A program made the position numbers and the translations under genes. Below the pieces are notes generated by a model that saw nothing but the letters and a program-made list of their open reading frames with translations, ran no database searches and was not told where the DNA came from. A stretch of DNA of 31,720 nucleotides from JBGPBY01 sp041481485 (GTDB lineage: Bacteria > Acidobacteriota > Terriglobia > 20CM-2-55-15): the NCBI GenBank assembly GCA_041481485.1, contig JBGPBY010000012.1, forward strand, positions 1 through 31,720. The letters run 5' to 3'. Shown in pieces: positions 15,194 through 24,573 of the stretch; positions within the stretch are counted from its first letter, which is position 1, and each line of letters starts with the position of its first letter.

Positions 15194-18100
15194 ATGAGCG
15201 ACTTCGAACAAGTTCGGCAGAAATTGAATCAGGCGCGTGACACGCAGTCCCAAGCCCGGGAACAGCGCGCCGCCGCGCGCCGCCGCCTGCAGAGTCTGGA
15301 TGCGCAAATCGCGCAGCTTGAACGCCAGGCCGGGAACCACAACGACAATGTTCAGCGCCGACTGGGTCAATTGCGGCAGGATCGCGCGAATGCCGCGGGC
15401 GCCGTTCAGCAAAAGGAAACGAACTATGCCGACGCGCGCCGCGCGCTGGAGCGGTTTTCCGGCGACTTTTTCGAATTCAGCGATCCGGCAAGATTTGTCG
15501 AACGCCTGGACGACCGTATTCCTTTGCTGATGTTCCCGGTGCGTATGGAAACACGCTTCATGGGATCCGAACTCTGGGTCCGGATTTATCCGGACGACTG
15601 TTTGATCGACACTTTCGAGACGGCTCTCTCGGGAACGGAGGTCCGGGCTGCAAGACGCTACTACATCGAATCGTGGAAAGCCGGAGGCATCGAAGACCAG
15701 GAGCGCGCGGCATGGCGAGGATTAGTTGCGAGCGTGGGTGCAGGACGGGCTTCATGGATTCTGCAAAACTTTGAGCCCCTCAATACCGCCGAGAAGCCCG
15801 CCAAAGCCCTTCCGGAGGCCATCGTACTGGTGCTTGCCACGGATCAACCACTACCTCTCCCACGTGCGGTGGTTTTCGATTACTGGCGCGCGGTCTGGCA
15901 AGCACGCGGCGATTCGGCGATGTTGGATACAGCATTTCAGAATCTCACCAACGCGCCAGGAAGTTCGGCTGCTTTGGCCGATCAAATCATTCGGGATTTT
16001 GTGCCGGACAATATTCGAGAATGGACGACATCGTCAGAATCCAATCCCGGCACCGCGCTGTTGCAGTTTGCGCCGCTCTCCGATCTGGACACGAAGAATT
16101 TTTCATGGACCGAGCCACCCAAAGTGACTTTGTTTCCAGACCGTTTCGTCTTCATCGGACAAAACAACGGGCAGCCGTTATTACAAGTGACATTCAATCC
16201 CATTGTGCTTCCGCTGATCACCGGACCAGATCCTGCGGAAGCCGAGCAATTCGTCGAAAACGATGGAGACCTGGAAATCGCCGAAGACATTCGATGGATG
16301 ACGGACTTCGAAGCTGCCGTGACGAAGGGCCTCGGATTGAAGGTTCCTTTAAACTCCGCGCAGGCGGCCAACGGCTTCGAAAGAGTCTTCGTGGTTGGTA
16401 TCCGTCTCAGCGCAGACGCCGAACGGAACGCCACGGATTTGCAGGATCTGCTGAAACATCATCTTTACAGCAGGAGCGGCTTCGCGATCGTGCCGCAGGG
16501 AACACCGACCAACAATACCGAGGAAGCGACGTCACCATTCAATCGCACCGACGACGCCGACGAAAGCTACGACGTATTTGTAAAGAGCGCGACGCAGTTT
16601 ACGCCGAGCCCGGATCCTCTTCTGAAGCGCGATGGCCAATGGCTGGCCGAATGGCTGGGGCTGGATCCGGCGGCATTGCAACAGGTTCCCAACGCCGGAC
16701 ACAAAGATCAGATCGAGGCGCGTGCGATGAACACTGCGCTGTGGCCTGCGACCTGGGGCTACTACTTCGAGCGCATGCTGAATCCTGTTCTGGATGATGC
16801 GGCGATTCGGCGCACCCGTTCGTTTTTCCTGAATTATGTCTCCGGACGAGGACCGTTGCCCGCGGTGCGGATCGGCCGTCAACCATACGGGATTCTTCCG
16901 ATTTCGCCATTCCGCAATCTGGAATGGGTCCAGCAACTTACCGGACGCAAGGATGCGGATGCGTTTTTTTTGACAGGTTTGTATCAATTGCTGCTGAAGC
17001 TCGACACAATCTGGCGGGGATTGTCGCAGAACGTCAGCCAAATCGGTACGCCTGGCGACCCGGATCCGCAACAAACACTGCTCGATGTTCTGGGCTTGCA
17101 TCCACTGTGCGAAGAAATTCATGCCGTTCTTGGCGAGCCGTACAGTGTGAGCTACAACACGATAGTTCTTGGTCTCGGCGGCGCTCCGGACACTGTGAGA
17201 CAAACGCCCGATGCCGCGGGGGGGCAGTTGCTGCGCGATCTAGGCTATCAGGGCATCGGGATTCCTGAAATTTTGTCGCGGAATTACTTTGGCCGTCCTT
17301 TTCAACTGCATGACATCCTCGTCGATGATCGACCGTCATCGGAGAGCGCTCCTGTGCGCGATTACACCTCTGCACCAGATCCACTCAATTACATGGGATG
17401 GCTTCTTCAGAAAAGTCGCGATTCGGTGGACGATATTCGTCAGGAGTCCGGATTCACCGATGGGAAAAAACCAAATGCGCTGTTGTATCTGTTTTTAAGG
17501 CAGGCTCTGCTACTGGCATTCGAACGCGCCTCGCGGCACATCAAACAGCCGTTTGTCAGTGCCGAACTGTTCGCCAGCTGGAAGGCGCCGCAAACATTCA
17601 TTCATATTGCTTCAGCGGCGGGAGGCCAGACGCCTGCGTCCGAAAGCCCGTGGTCGCATCTCTATCTGGATTTTCCGCAAGCCACGGGTCGAACCAACTA
17701 CTCGCTTGCTCAATACATCGTCGACTCGATCGAAACACTCGGCGATGCCGACGAACTGCGAGAACTGCTGGCCGCGCTCGAGCGGCTGGTCCAAACGCCC
17801 ACCGCCGCATTGGAACGTCTTCTGCGCGAACACCTGGATCTATGTAACTATCGCCTCGATGCCTGGAAGATGGGACTCAATCATTTGCAACTGTCGTTCA
17901 TGCGTTCTTCCGGTAACGCAGATAACGCCGGCTCGCGCCGCGGCATTCATATCGGAGCATTCGGTTGGCTCGAAGGTTTGAAACCGAAGAACAAGAAGCT
18001 GACGCCGGTCCGGCTCGAGAGCCCGCTCGACGGAGTTTTCAACAAAACACCGGGACAGCCTCCACTGATGCGCGACAGCACGAATGGAGGCTTCATTCAC

Positions 18101-20674
18101 GCGCCTTCGTTGAACCATGCGGTCACTGCGGCGGTACTTCGCAACGGATACCGGGCAACAGCCACGCCATCAAACCCGGATTTGTTATCGGTCAATTTAT
18201 CTTCGGATCGCGTTCGCATATCCCTCGGCTTGATCGAAGGCATTCGCAATGGGCAGAAACTTGGCGCATTGCTTGGCTACTACCTGGAGAGGCGGCTACA
18301 CGACGACGGAACAGGACTGGACAAGTTCATTCTTGACCTGAGAAACGAATTCTCGCTCAATGCACAGAAACTGAAATCCACTCAAACTCCGAATACGCCA
18401 GTCGAATTCATTGAGGCGAATAACGTGGTGGACGGATTCGCCCTGATGAGCTTCCTGGATAAAAACCAAAGCAACCCGGATCCGCTTGCCACGATTCTTC
18501 CAGGCTCGACGGCGGCCGAACGTTCGCGAGTACTTTCGTTCGCGCGCGAGCTATTCGACCTCGCGGACGGAGTGGCCGACGTTGCGATGGCCGAAAGTGT
18601 GCATCAAGTAGTGACCGGCAACTATGACCGCGCGGCGGCGACCATGGATGCCTATGCAGGCTCGGACCTGCCGACGTTGCCTGAAGTTGTTCGCACTCCG
18701 CGCAGCGGATATACCCTCACACACCGCGTTGGTATCCATTTGCGTTCTGGCGCGAGCGCTGCTGCGGGGGACAATCCACGCAAACAAGGCGAGCCGAGCG
18801 TCAATGATTGGCTTGTAGATCACCTTCCCGCAGCGACGGACCTGGGCATTGTCGTGCGTTATGCCGACACAACTGGGAACCCTGTTCGAATTTTCGTTAC
18901 CCAAAGCGATATAGGACTCGATCCTCTGGACCTGTTGTTTATTGTGAACGAAGCTGCGACGCAAACGGCGGCCGCACTCGAAGATCTGGTTCTGGCAGTT
19001 GTCACAACCCGTCCCGATGTACGGCCCCACACGCGCATCACACTCGCGTTCACCGAGTCCGAGCCTGGAAAAATTACGCTGTTTGAAGCGACACCTCTAT
19101 TGACCAGCTTGCGCGCTCTGTTTCTGCGTTCGCGTCCGCTTCAAGCCACAGACGTGCAATTGCCGGGCGAAGCCACTGTTTCCAGGACGGGGACGATTCA
19201 ATTGGATTCGGGACGAATTGACGCCGTGATATTGGCTCTCACGACGTTGCGAACACAAGCAAACACCTTCCTCGCAGCGGTCGAGCCAGATGCTTCTGGC
19301 GGAATACTTACAAATCTTGACGCGCACCTGACCCAATTCGGCCAGCTCTCCGCGCGGTGCAATCTGTTTGGCGTGCCGCACAGCGGTTTCGCGATGGTCT
19401 GGCAGGATCGAGGCGACATCTATACAGCGCTAGTCGACAAACTTAAAGCTTTGAGCAAGAAATGGACGGACAGTCTCTCCGCCTCGCGATCGATCACGAC
19501 CGCTATACCTATTCCCACCGGCACGGATGCGCCGCAGCTGCGTGCGGCCGCCATAATGATTTCCACGGCATCGTTGCCCCTGGATCTGGATCCGGCGCCA
19601 ATGCTGGCCGAAGTGGTCAACCGGCAAAATCTGTTTGAAGCAAAGCTCACCGTTCTGAAAAATATCCTTGCTGCGCAACCGGCAACGCTGACTGGATTGC
19701 ACCAACAGGTCGCGGCTCAACTGCCTCTGACCGATTTCGATCCTGCGGATTTCAGCCTGACGGATCAAACAACGGCCATGCAAACGATGCTGGACCAGTT
19801 CGTGACCCGCACTCAGGCCATCGTCACTGAAGCCACGCACCGGCTGAATGCGGCTGCGGATGCGGTCGCCGCATTCAATGCATCGGCCGAACCTGCCGAA
19901 AGAGTCAAGATTCTGGGCGAGGCTGGAAAGTCGCTGCTCGGTGATGACTTCCGCATGGTTCCAAGCTTCAAAACCATCACGGCCGCAGGTTTTGAATGGA
20001 AGAACGCATTCGATGCTTCGAACAGTCTCCTCACATACATCTCGACCCGGCCCGAAAATCCGTTGCCGCTGCCGGTCGACGAATGGCTGCACGGCGTGGC
20101 GAGGGTGAGAGAGAAAATGTTTCATTTCGAAAACACAGTGCTGCTGAACGGCGCCTTCGGACTCATCGAACCGGCGTTACAGCCGGTTCAGTTCCCTTTC
20201 CACGCCGGCGAGGATTGGCTGGCGCTCGAGTTCGATCCTGCAAATGAGACCAATACGCTCGAGACGGAAAGACTGCTGTATACCGCGCACTACACCGAAG
20301 CATTTCAACCCAACGATTGGCAGTGTGGCGTATTGGTGGACGAATGGACGGAAGTGATTCCGCAGAAGGAAGAGGTCACGGGACTGACATTCCACTTTGA
20401 CCGGCCAAATGCAGAGCCTCCGCAAGCCTGGCTATTGGTTACGCCTGCAGCCTTCACCGGCGCCTGGCGGTGGAACGACATCATCGCCTCACTGAATCAG
20501 GCTCTCGATGACGCGCAGGCGCGAGCAGTGGAGCCTGAGGCGCTGGGACAGCAGTTTGCGGCATTGCTTCCCGCGGTTCTCAGCGAAACGTCATGGTCTC
20601 CCATGACGATTTCCGCCAATATTCTGGCTCGCGCTGCGCGGAATTTTAGTACGGTCACTTTGAACAGGTTGTGA
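15194..20674 (+). CDS. Giant uncharacterised protein with an N-terminal coiled coil
   Basis: An 1826-residue protein I do not recognise. Residues 5-90 are a charged Gln/Arg/Ala-rich heptad-like stretch (LNQARDTQSQAREQRAAARR, LDAQIAQLERQ), almost certainly a coiled coil. The body is mixed and apparently soluble, with recurring aromatic-rich phrases such as SELWVRIYPDDCLIDTFE, ATWGYYFERMLNPVLDDAAI, GPLPAVRIGRQPYGILPISP and KLGALLGYYLERRLHDDG. No signal peptide, membrane helix, nucleotide-binding loop or catalytic motif stands out. It starts six bases after the previous stop and ends three bases before the next start. No frameshift or internal stop interrupts 5.5 kb, so it is under selection. 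It may be a structural component; other functions cannot be excluded. Confidence 0.8.
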   Translation: MSDFEQVRQKLNQARDTQSQAREQRAAARRRLQSLDAQIAQLERQAGNHNDNVQRRLGQLRQDRANAAGAVQQKETNYADARRALERFSGDFFEFSDPARFVERLDDRIPLLMFPVRMETRFMGSELWVRIYPDDCLIDTFETALSGTEVRAARRYYIESWKAGGIEDQERAAWRGLVASVGAGRASWILQNFEPLNTAEKPAKALPEAIVLVLATDQPLPLPRAVVFDYWRAVWQARGDSAMLDTAFQNLTNAPGSSAALADQIIRDFVPDNIREWTTSSESNPGTALLQFAPLSDLDTKNFSWTEPPKVTLFPDRFVFIGQNNGQPLLQVTFNPIVLPLITGPDPAEAEQFVENDGDLEIAEDIRWMTDFEAAVTKGLGLKVPLNSAQAANGFERVFVVGIRLSADAERNATDLQDLLKHHLYSRSGFAIVPQGTPTNNTEEATSPFNRTDDADESYDVFVKSATQFTPSPDPLLKRDGQWLAEWLGLDPAALQQVPNAGHKDQIEARAMNTALWPATWGYYFERMLNPVLDDAAIRRTRSFFLNYVSGRGPLPAVRIGRQPYGILPISPFRNLEWVQQLTGRKDADAFFLTGLYQLLLKLDTIWRGLSQNVSQIGTPGDPDPQQTLLDVLGLHPLCEEIHAVLGEPYSVSYNTIVLGLGGAPDTVRQTPDAAGGQLLRDLGYQGIGIPEILSRNYFGRPFQLHDILVDDRPSSESAPVRDYTSAPDPLNYMGWLLQKSRDSVDDIRQESGFTDGKKPNALLYLFLRQALLLAFERASRHIKQPFVSAELFASWKAPQTFIHIASAAGGQTPASESPWSHLYLDFPQATGRTNYSLAQYIVDSIETLGDADELRELLAALERLVQTPTAALERLLREHLDLCNYRLDAWKMGLNHLQLSFMRSSGNADNAGSRRGIHIGAFGWLEGLKPKNKKLTPVRLESPLDGVFNKTPGQPPLMRDSTNGGFIHAPSLNHAVTAAVLRNGYRATATPSNPDLLSVNLSSDRVRISLGLIEGIRNGQKLGALLGYYLERRLHDDGTGLDKFILDLRNEFSLNAQKLKSTQTPNTPVEFIEANNVVDGFALMSFLDKNQSNPDPLATILPGSTAAERSRVLSFARELFDLADGVADVAMAESVHQVVTGNYDRAAATMDAYAGSDLPTLPEVVRTPRSGYTLTHRVGIHLRSGASAAAGDNPRKQGEPSVNDWLVDHLPAATDLGIVVRYADTTGNPVRIFVTQSDIGLDPLDLLFIVNEAATQTAAALEDLVLAVVTTRPDVRPHTRITLAFTESEPGKITLFEATPLLTSLRALFLRSRPLQATDVQLPGEATVSRTGTIQLDSGRIDAVILALTTLRTQANTFLAAVEPDASGGILTNLDAHLTQFGQLSARCNLFGVPHSGFAMVWQDRGDIYTALVDKLKALSKKWTDSLSASRSITTAIPIPTGTDAPQLRAAAIMISTASLPLDLDPAPMLAEVVNRQNLFEAKLTVLKNILAAQPATLTGLHQQVAAQLPLTDFDPADFSLTDQTTAMQTMLDQFVTRTQAIVTEATHRLNAAADAVAAFNASAEPAERVKILGEAGKSLLGDDFRMVPSFKTITAAGFEWKNAFDASNSLLTYISTRPENPLPLPVDEWLHGVARVREKMFHFENTVLLNGAFGLIEPALQPVQFPFHAGEDWLALEFDPANETNTLETERLLYTAHYTEAFQPNDWQCGVLVDEWTEVIPQKEEVTGLTFHFDRPNAEPPQAWLLVTPAAFTGAWRWNDIIASLNQALDDAQARAVEPEALGQQFAALLPAVLSETSWSPMTISANILARAARNFSTVTLNRL

Positions 20675-20677
20675 TTT

Positions 20678-22555
20678 ATGCCTTTGAATAACGCACTCTC
20701 AACGACTGCAGTCACCGATATGAAAGCCGCGGTGCTCGGCCGCGAAAACCCGTCGGTTGTGACCTGGGAACGCACCGAAGGCCGGCCACGCAATCGCACG
20801 AGCTTTGACCGCGCGTTGCGCGCCGAGATTCATGACGCGCTATGGATGCTCAGCCGACAGTGGCAGATGGGCGAATTCAAGGGTGAAGACGCCGGATCCC
20901 CTGCCCTGGCGAAAGTGCATCTGCAATCGACACACCTGAACAAATACAAGCCAGACGGTCACGCCGTGGAACCGTTCGACGAAACCATCCCGCTGGAGAC
21001 TCAGGTCGAACAACGCCCGATTGCGTTTCGACAAGGGGATCAGAAGGTTGCGCTGGATCTGCGGTTGGTGATGGGACGATATTGGCTGAAACTGCTTGCG
21101 GTGGCTGGCGCCGGCGCAGGCGTGCGCGGAGATTTTCTGACGCGATTTCCCATCGCCCGGCCGGATCCCGATACAGCCGCGGACGCCGCAGTTTGCGCCC
21201 ATCGCGAAGCGTGGCAGCAATTCGCAGCAGTCTCCGCAGGCCGCGCATTGGACGGCTACGAACTCTACAGCTTTCTCAAGGAAAGCAACTTCGCGCCGGA
21301 CTGGACATCGATTACTGCCGCCCCCGCGGCAATGTTGAACACATCGATGATTGCCTTTCGCGCCTGGTACGAACGGCAGTTCTATCAGCCGGAAGATCCG
21401 GAGCAGAATGCCTGGCGTTCGGACTATCTGGAATATCAGTTTGCGTGCGCCGCACCAAAAGCCGATGGGGAGGAAGTGCTGACCGCCGATGAGTACTATC
21501 ACGGCCACCTGGACTGGTATAACTTCGACTTCGACAAGACTCAACAGACACTCGGCGATCCCGTAGAATCTCCACCACCTTTGATGACGTTCACCAGAAC
21601 GTTTTGGCCGACCAACATATTATTCAGTGGAATGCCGCTGACACGCTGGTGGGCGTTTGAAGACGGCAAAACGAACTTCGGCGGAATACGTCCCGGGACA
21701 ACAGACCTGGCGAAATTGCTGGTCATGGAATTTGGATTGGAATTCGCCAACGACTGGTTCCTCACTCCATTTCGGCTCCCCGCTGGAAGTCTTTCCCGTG
21801 TGAAGGGACTGGCCGTATCGAATGTTTTCGGTGAACGATTCTGGGTAGACCCGTCCGGACAAGGCCTCGATGACCAGTGGGCCACGTGGCGAATGTTCTC
21901 ACTCAATATCGAAGGGGCGGACCAGGTGGCAGCTGACCTTGCGCTCCTTCTTCCTTCGAACACGCCGAAAATCCAGGACGGTCCCGCACTCGAAGAATTG
22001 GCGGTAATGCGGGACGAGATGGCGAACATGGTGTGGGGAATCGAGAAGACGATCACGCTTCCGCACGGACGCCCCAAACCCGGATTCGAAGCGGGTTCTG
22101 AAACTCGAAATCTATTTGAACGTCTGGCGGGAATCAGTCCGGCTCCCGAACCCGAGTATCGGGCGAAGATCCGCTACTCCGTGATGAATTCCGTACCTGA
22201 AAACTGGATTCCTTTCATTCCCGTTCATGACCCCGGCAGCAATCGGGAAATTCGCTTGCAGCGCGCCGCGATGCTTCGCTTTCTGAAAGGCGATGACCAC
22301 CCGGCGCGCATCCGGCCGCGCACGGAACTCCTGCGCGAAGGGCTGGACGCCAAGCCGAAGCGGATTCCATATTTCATCCACGAGGAAGAAGTGCCGCGCT
22401 CGGGCATTCTCGTTTCGCAATCGTTTCAAAGAACGCGATGGTACGGAGGCCGCGTCTTCCAGTGGCTCGGAATTCGCAAGACCACGGGCCGAGGGGAAGG
22501 CAGCAGCGGACTGGCTTTCGATCAGATTCTGGACGTTCCCGAAAAGCAAAAGTAG
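20678..22555 (+). CDS. Uncharacterised protein, last gene of the operon
   Basis: A 625-residue, apparently soluble protein I do not recognise. Near the N-terminus it has a distinctive segment, FDRALRAEIHDALWMLSRQW followed by QMGEFKGEDAGSP. The middle is rich in Trp, Tyr and Phe (YYHGHLDWYNFDFDK, FTRTFWPTNILFSGMPLTRW), with LAKLLVMEFGLEFANDWFL and WVDPSGQGLDDQWATWRMFS further on. No signal peptide, membrane helix or known catalytic motif is visible. It begins three bases after the giant gene and is the last of the eight same-strand genes. The high aromatic content resembles the two preceding large proteins and suggests interacting partners, which is an inference from style and context only. 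Confidence 0.78.
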   Translation: MPLNNALSTTAVTDMKAAVLGRENPSVVTWERTEGRPRNRTSFDRALRAEIHDALWMLSRQWQMGEFKGEDAGSPALAKVHLQSTHLNKYKPDGHAVEPFDETIPLETQVEQRPIAFRQGDQKVALDLRLVMGRYWLKLLAVAGAGAGVRGDFLTRFPIARPDPDTAADAAVCAHREAWQQFAAVSAGRALDGYELYSFLKESNFAPDWTSITAAPAAMLNTSMIAFRAWYERQFYQPEDPEQNAWRSDYLEYQFACAAPKADGEEVLTADEYYHGHLDWYNFDFDKTQQTLGDPVESPPPLMTFTRTFWPTNILFSGMPLTRWWAFEDGKTNFGGIRPGTTDLAKLLVMEFGLEFANDWFLTPFRLPAGSLSRVKGLAVSNVFGERFWVDPSGQGLDDQWATWRMFSLNIEGADQVAADLALLLPSNTPKIQDGPALEELAVMRDEMANMVWGIEKTITLPHGRPKPGFEAGSETRNLFERLAGISPAPEPEYRAKIRYSVMNSVPENWIPFIPVHDPGSNREIRLQRAAMLRFLKGDDHPARIRPRTELLREGLDAKPKRIPYFIHEEEVPRSGILVSQSFQRTRWYGGRVFQWLGIRKTTGRGEGSSGLAFDQILDVPEKQK

Positions 22556-22726
22556 CGCGCCCGACTTTATTTGATTTCAACAACCGCAATCCGGATGACG
22601 CGCCACTATTTGGGTATGAAATCAAGTGGCGACCAACATAATGACCTCTACCTCGGCGTGGCCATTGTACTGCCTGCCGATCTCTGGAAATTGTCATGAA
22701 ATCGAAACGTGTTTGCCGCTTCAAAG

Positions 22727-22749
22727 CTGCCGCAAAGTCTTGCGTGCAG
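22727..22749. terminator. Hairpin between convergent operons, possible bidirectional terminator
   Basis: CTGC+CGCAA (22727-22735) pairs with TTGCG+GCAG (22740-22749) around an AGTC loop, giving nine base pairs with a single T bulge at 22745. It lies in the 216-base gap between the end of the plus-strand operon and the end of the minus-strand Hsp70 unit. There is no clear T-run on either side, so intrinsic termination is uncertain. Confidence 0.38.
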
Positions 22750-22771
22750 GCAAAATGATTCGTTGGCCGCC

Positions 22772-24208
22772 TCAGTGGGATTTTCCAAGGCTGACCTTCG
22801 CGTTACGGCTGATGATTTCTCGATCCGGCGACTTGTTCCTTTCTGCCTCGGATACCAGGAATCGAAAGATGGCATTCGCGATGGCTTTCTCGTTCTTTTG
22901 ATCGAGGAGCCAGACCGCAAATGCGTTTAAGCGCGCGCACATCGTATAAAACGCAGTGCCGGAACCGCTACGGTCTCCTTGCGCACACAAAAGGGAATAT
23001 GTGCGATGCAGGGCCAGAAATTCTTTCCATTCGTCAATCGCGGGAAGAGCGCGATCCCTGCGTCGGCGCTCATCCATCCGCGCGACCCGTTCCGACAGTT
23101 CGGAAAGCAGCTTACGCCGGCCCGAGTTCAACGCCGCCTTCAAGAGCGGTGATTCCTCGGATATGGTTTCTCCATTTTGAACAGCAACGCTGATGGATTC
23201 CGTAAGATCGGACTGGACAAGTTGTCGCAGTTGATTCAGCGCGGCTCCCGCATCACCGCCTCCCAGCGCGGCGGCGCGGAGTGAGAGATGCTGCCGAAGC
23301 CGTTCGTCAGCAAACTTGTTTTCCCATTGCTCGACGATGGCTTTCAGCTCGCCGGCACGAGACTGCGAGGATATCGGCACTTCGGAAAATATGGGCGTCA
23401 GGTCTGGTGAGGGAAATGGTACGCGCGACAGAAACACTTCAAAAATCGAAGCTTTCCGCGTTCCTGGAGGGCGTTGCGCCACACGAGCGAGCAGTATGAG
23501 CGTCGAAACGCGAGGCGCAAGATGATGCCGCGTGAGCCGTCGAACTGCTGTCCAGTCTCCGCGTGCCGCGGCGTCGGTGGTAAGCCATTCGAAGCATAAG
23601 CGCCAGATGGCTTCGGGTGCGGTACGCCCATCGAGCAACATCATCCCCTCGAACAGCGTTCGGGCTTCGAGGAGCTGTCCCCGCGAGGCCGCCAGCATTG
23701 CGTGTGCGGCGACCGTTGAAGCGCGTAGTGGACGCGCCGGATCCAGATGTTTTTCAGCCCATGTTATGGCTTGCTCCGTTGCCGTACGTTTGCGGGAGAG
23801 ACACCAGGCCGCCGCGGCCACTGGGCCTTCCGGTTTGTCGTTCCACCATTCGATGCCGTTGAATACCGTCAGCGCATATGCCAGTCGCGGCATCCCGAGT
23901 GGAATCGCAATGTGACGCGCTGTCCACCAGGGATAAAAAAGCAGAAGGCATAGGGCAAGCAATACACTTTCCAGGCCGAGCCATTCTCTGAGAAGAAGCA
24001 ATGGCGCTGCGAAGAAAGCAGCACCCAGGATAAGTCTGAAGAGCGTGAACATACCCGGATCCCTGTTCTTTGATCCGGTATTTATGGGTAGCCGCGTGCG
24101 GTTCCCTGAGTTGCGAAGATGAATGATGCAAAGCGCGCCCCAGTAAAGAAGGACAAATATTTGCAGAGGTGGTTTCAGTAGCTGAAACGTCGGCACTAGC
24201 CCGGTCAC
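22772..24208 (-). CDS. Membrane protein with three N-terminal helices and a helical-repeat-like cytoplasmic domain
   Basis: About 478 residues, not recognised as a named family. Hydrophobic segments lie at about residues 13-31, 54-73 and 79-95 (FVLLYWGALCIIHL; FTLFRLILGAAFFAAPLLLL; SVLLALCLLLFYPWW). The remaining ~380 residues are helical and Ala/Leu/Arg-rich (RASTVAAHAMLAASRGQLLEA, RTLFEGMM), resembling a TPR-like solenoid. It is the last gene of a three-gene unit with the Hsp70-like and J-like genes. The start is uncertain. GTG 24208 overlaps the upstream stop as GTGA and is my choice. ATG 24229 would overlap by 25 bases, and ATG 24052 would remove the first helix. A role as a membrane platform for the chaperone pair is plausible but unproven. 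Confidence 0.68.
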   Translation of the reverse strand: MTGLVPTFQLLKPPLQIFVLLYWGALCIIHLRNSGNRTRLPINTGSKNRDPGMFTLFRLILGAAFFAAPLLLLREWLGLESVLLALCLLLFYPWWTARHIAIPLGMPRLAYALTVFNGIEWWNDKPEGPVAAAAWCLSRKRTATEQAITWAEKHLDPARPLRASTVAAHAMLAASRGQLLEARTLFEGMMLLDGRTAPEAIWRLCFEWLTTDAAARGDWTAVRRLTRHHLAPRVSTLILLARVAQRPPGTRKASIFEVFLSRVPFPSPDLTPIFSEVPISSQSRAGELKAIVEQWENKFADERLRQHLSLRAAALGGGDAGAALNQLRQLVQSDLTESISVAVQNGETISEESPLLKAALNSGRRKLLSELSERVARMDERRRRDRALPAIDEWKEFLALHRTYSLLCAQGDRSGSGTAFYTMCARLNAFAVWLLDQKNEKAIANAIFRFLVSEAERNKSPDREIISRNAKVSLGKSH

Positions 24209-24573
24209 TTCCGGCCCTGTTGAAACCATCCGTAGCCGAACAAGCCGGGCGCTTCGATCCACCGGTCTCCGGCTTCGAATCGTGTTGGATATGGGGCGCG
24301 GATTTCAGACGGCGGTAATGCCGCAAGAATTTCATGCAGCAATCGCCTTGAGGGATTCCTCAGTTCTGCCATCGAATGCAGAACGAGTTCGGGCGTTCGT
24401 ATGCGGTCGCCTAAGGGTGTAGCGTAGGTCTGGACCTCAGCCAGACCGAGGGCGAGCATCGCGAGCAGTTTCTGTCCTTCGCGTTCAAACTCGCGACGAG
24501 CGCATTCGGTGCTGACGCCGAGCACAAAAAACGGATTTTCCGCGATGGCTCGGGCGATGCGCGGCAGATACAT
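24205..24573 (-). CDS. J-domain-like co-chaperone without HPD motif
   Basis: A 122-residue protein. Residues 12-80 have the layout of a J-like domain: NPFFVLGVSTECARREFERE, then a long helix, QKLLAMLALG, and a final helix, ELVLHSMAELRNPSRRLLHE, which parallels the AYxxLxDPxxRxxYD helix of DnaJ. The HPD tripeptide that stimulates Hsp70 ATPase in true J proteins is absent; the corresponding loop reads TPLGDRIRTPE. Its ATG shares one base with the stop of the Hsp70-like gene (TGATG), so the two are translationally coupled and likely partners. The C-terminal 40 residues (PTRFEAGDRWIEAPGLFGYG) are Gly/aromatic rich. The J-like assignment comes from pattern reading and gene context. Confidence 0.65.
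   Translation of the reverse strand: MYLPRIARAIAENPFFVLGVSTECARREFEREGQKLLAMLALGLAEVQTYATPLGDRIRTPELVLHSMAELRNPSRRLLHEILAALPPSEIRAPYPTRFEAGDRWIEAPGLFGYGWFQQGRK

Noticed and set aside
19430..20125. Antisense frame of about 230 codons opposite the 1826-residue protein gene
   Set aside because: No ribosome-binding site or recognisable domain, and it is completely contained in an intact long gene.
4284..22555. Contractile injection system, type VI secretion or phage tail cluster
   Set aside because: No sheath, tube, spike, baseplate or AAA+ ATPase is recognisable, and the trypsin-like peptidases and DUF6603 do not match such systems by anything visible here.
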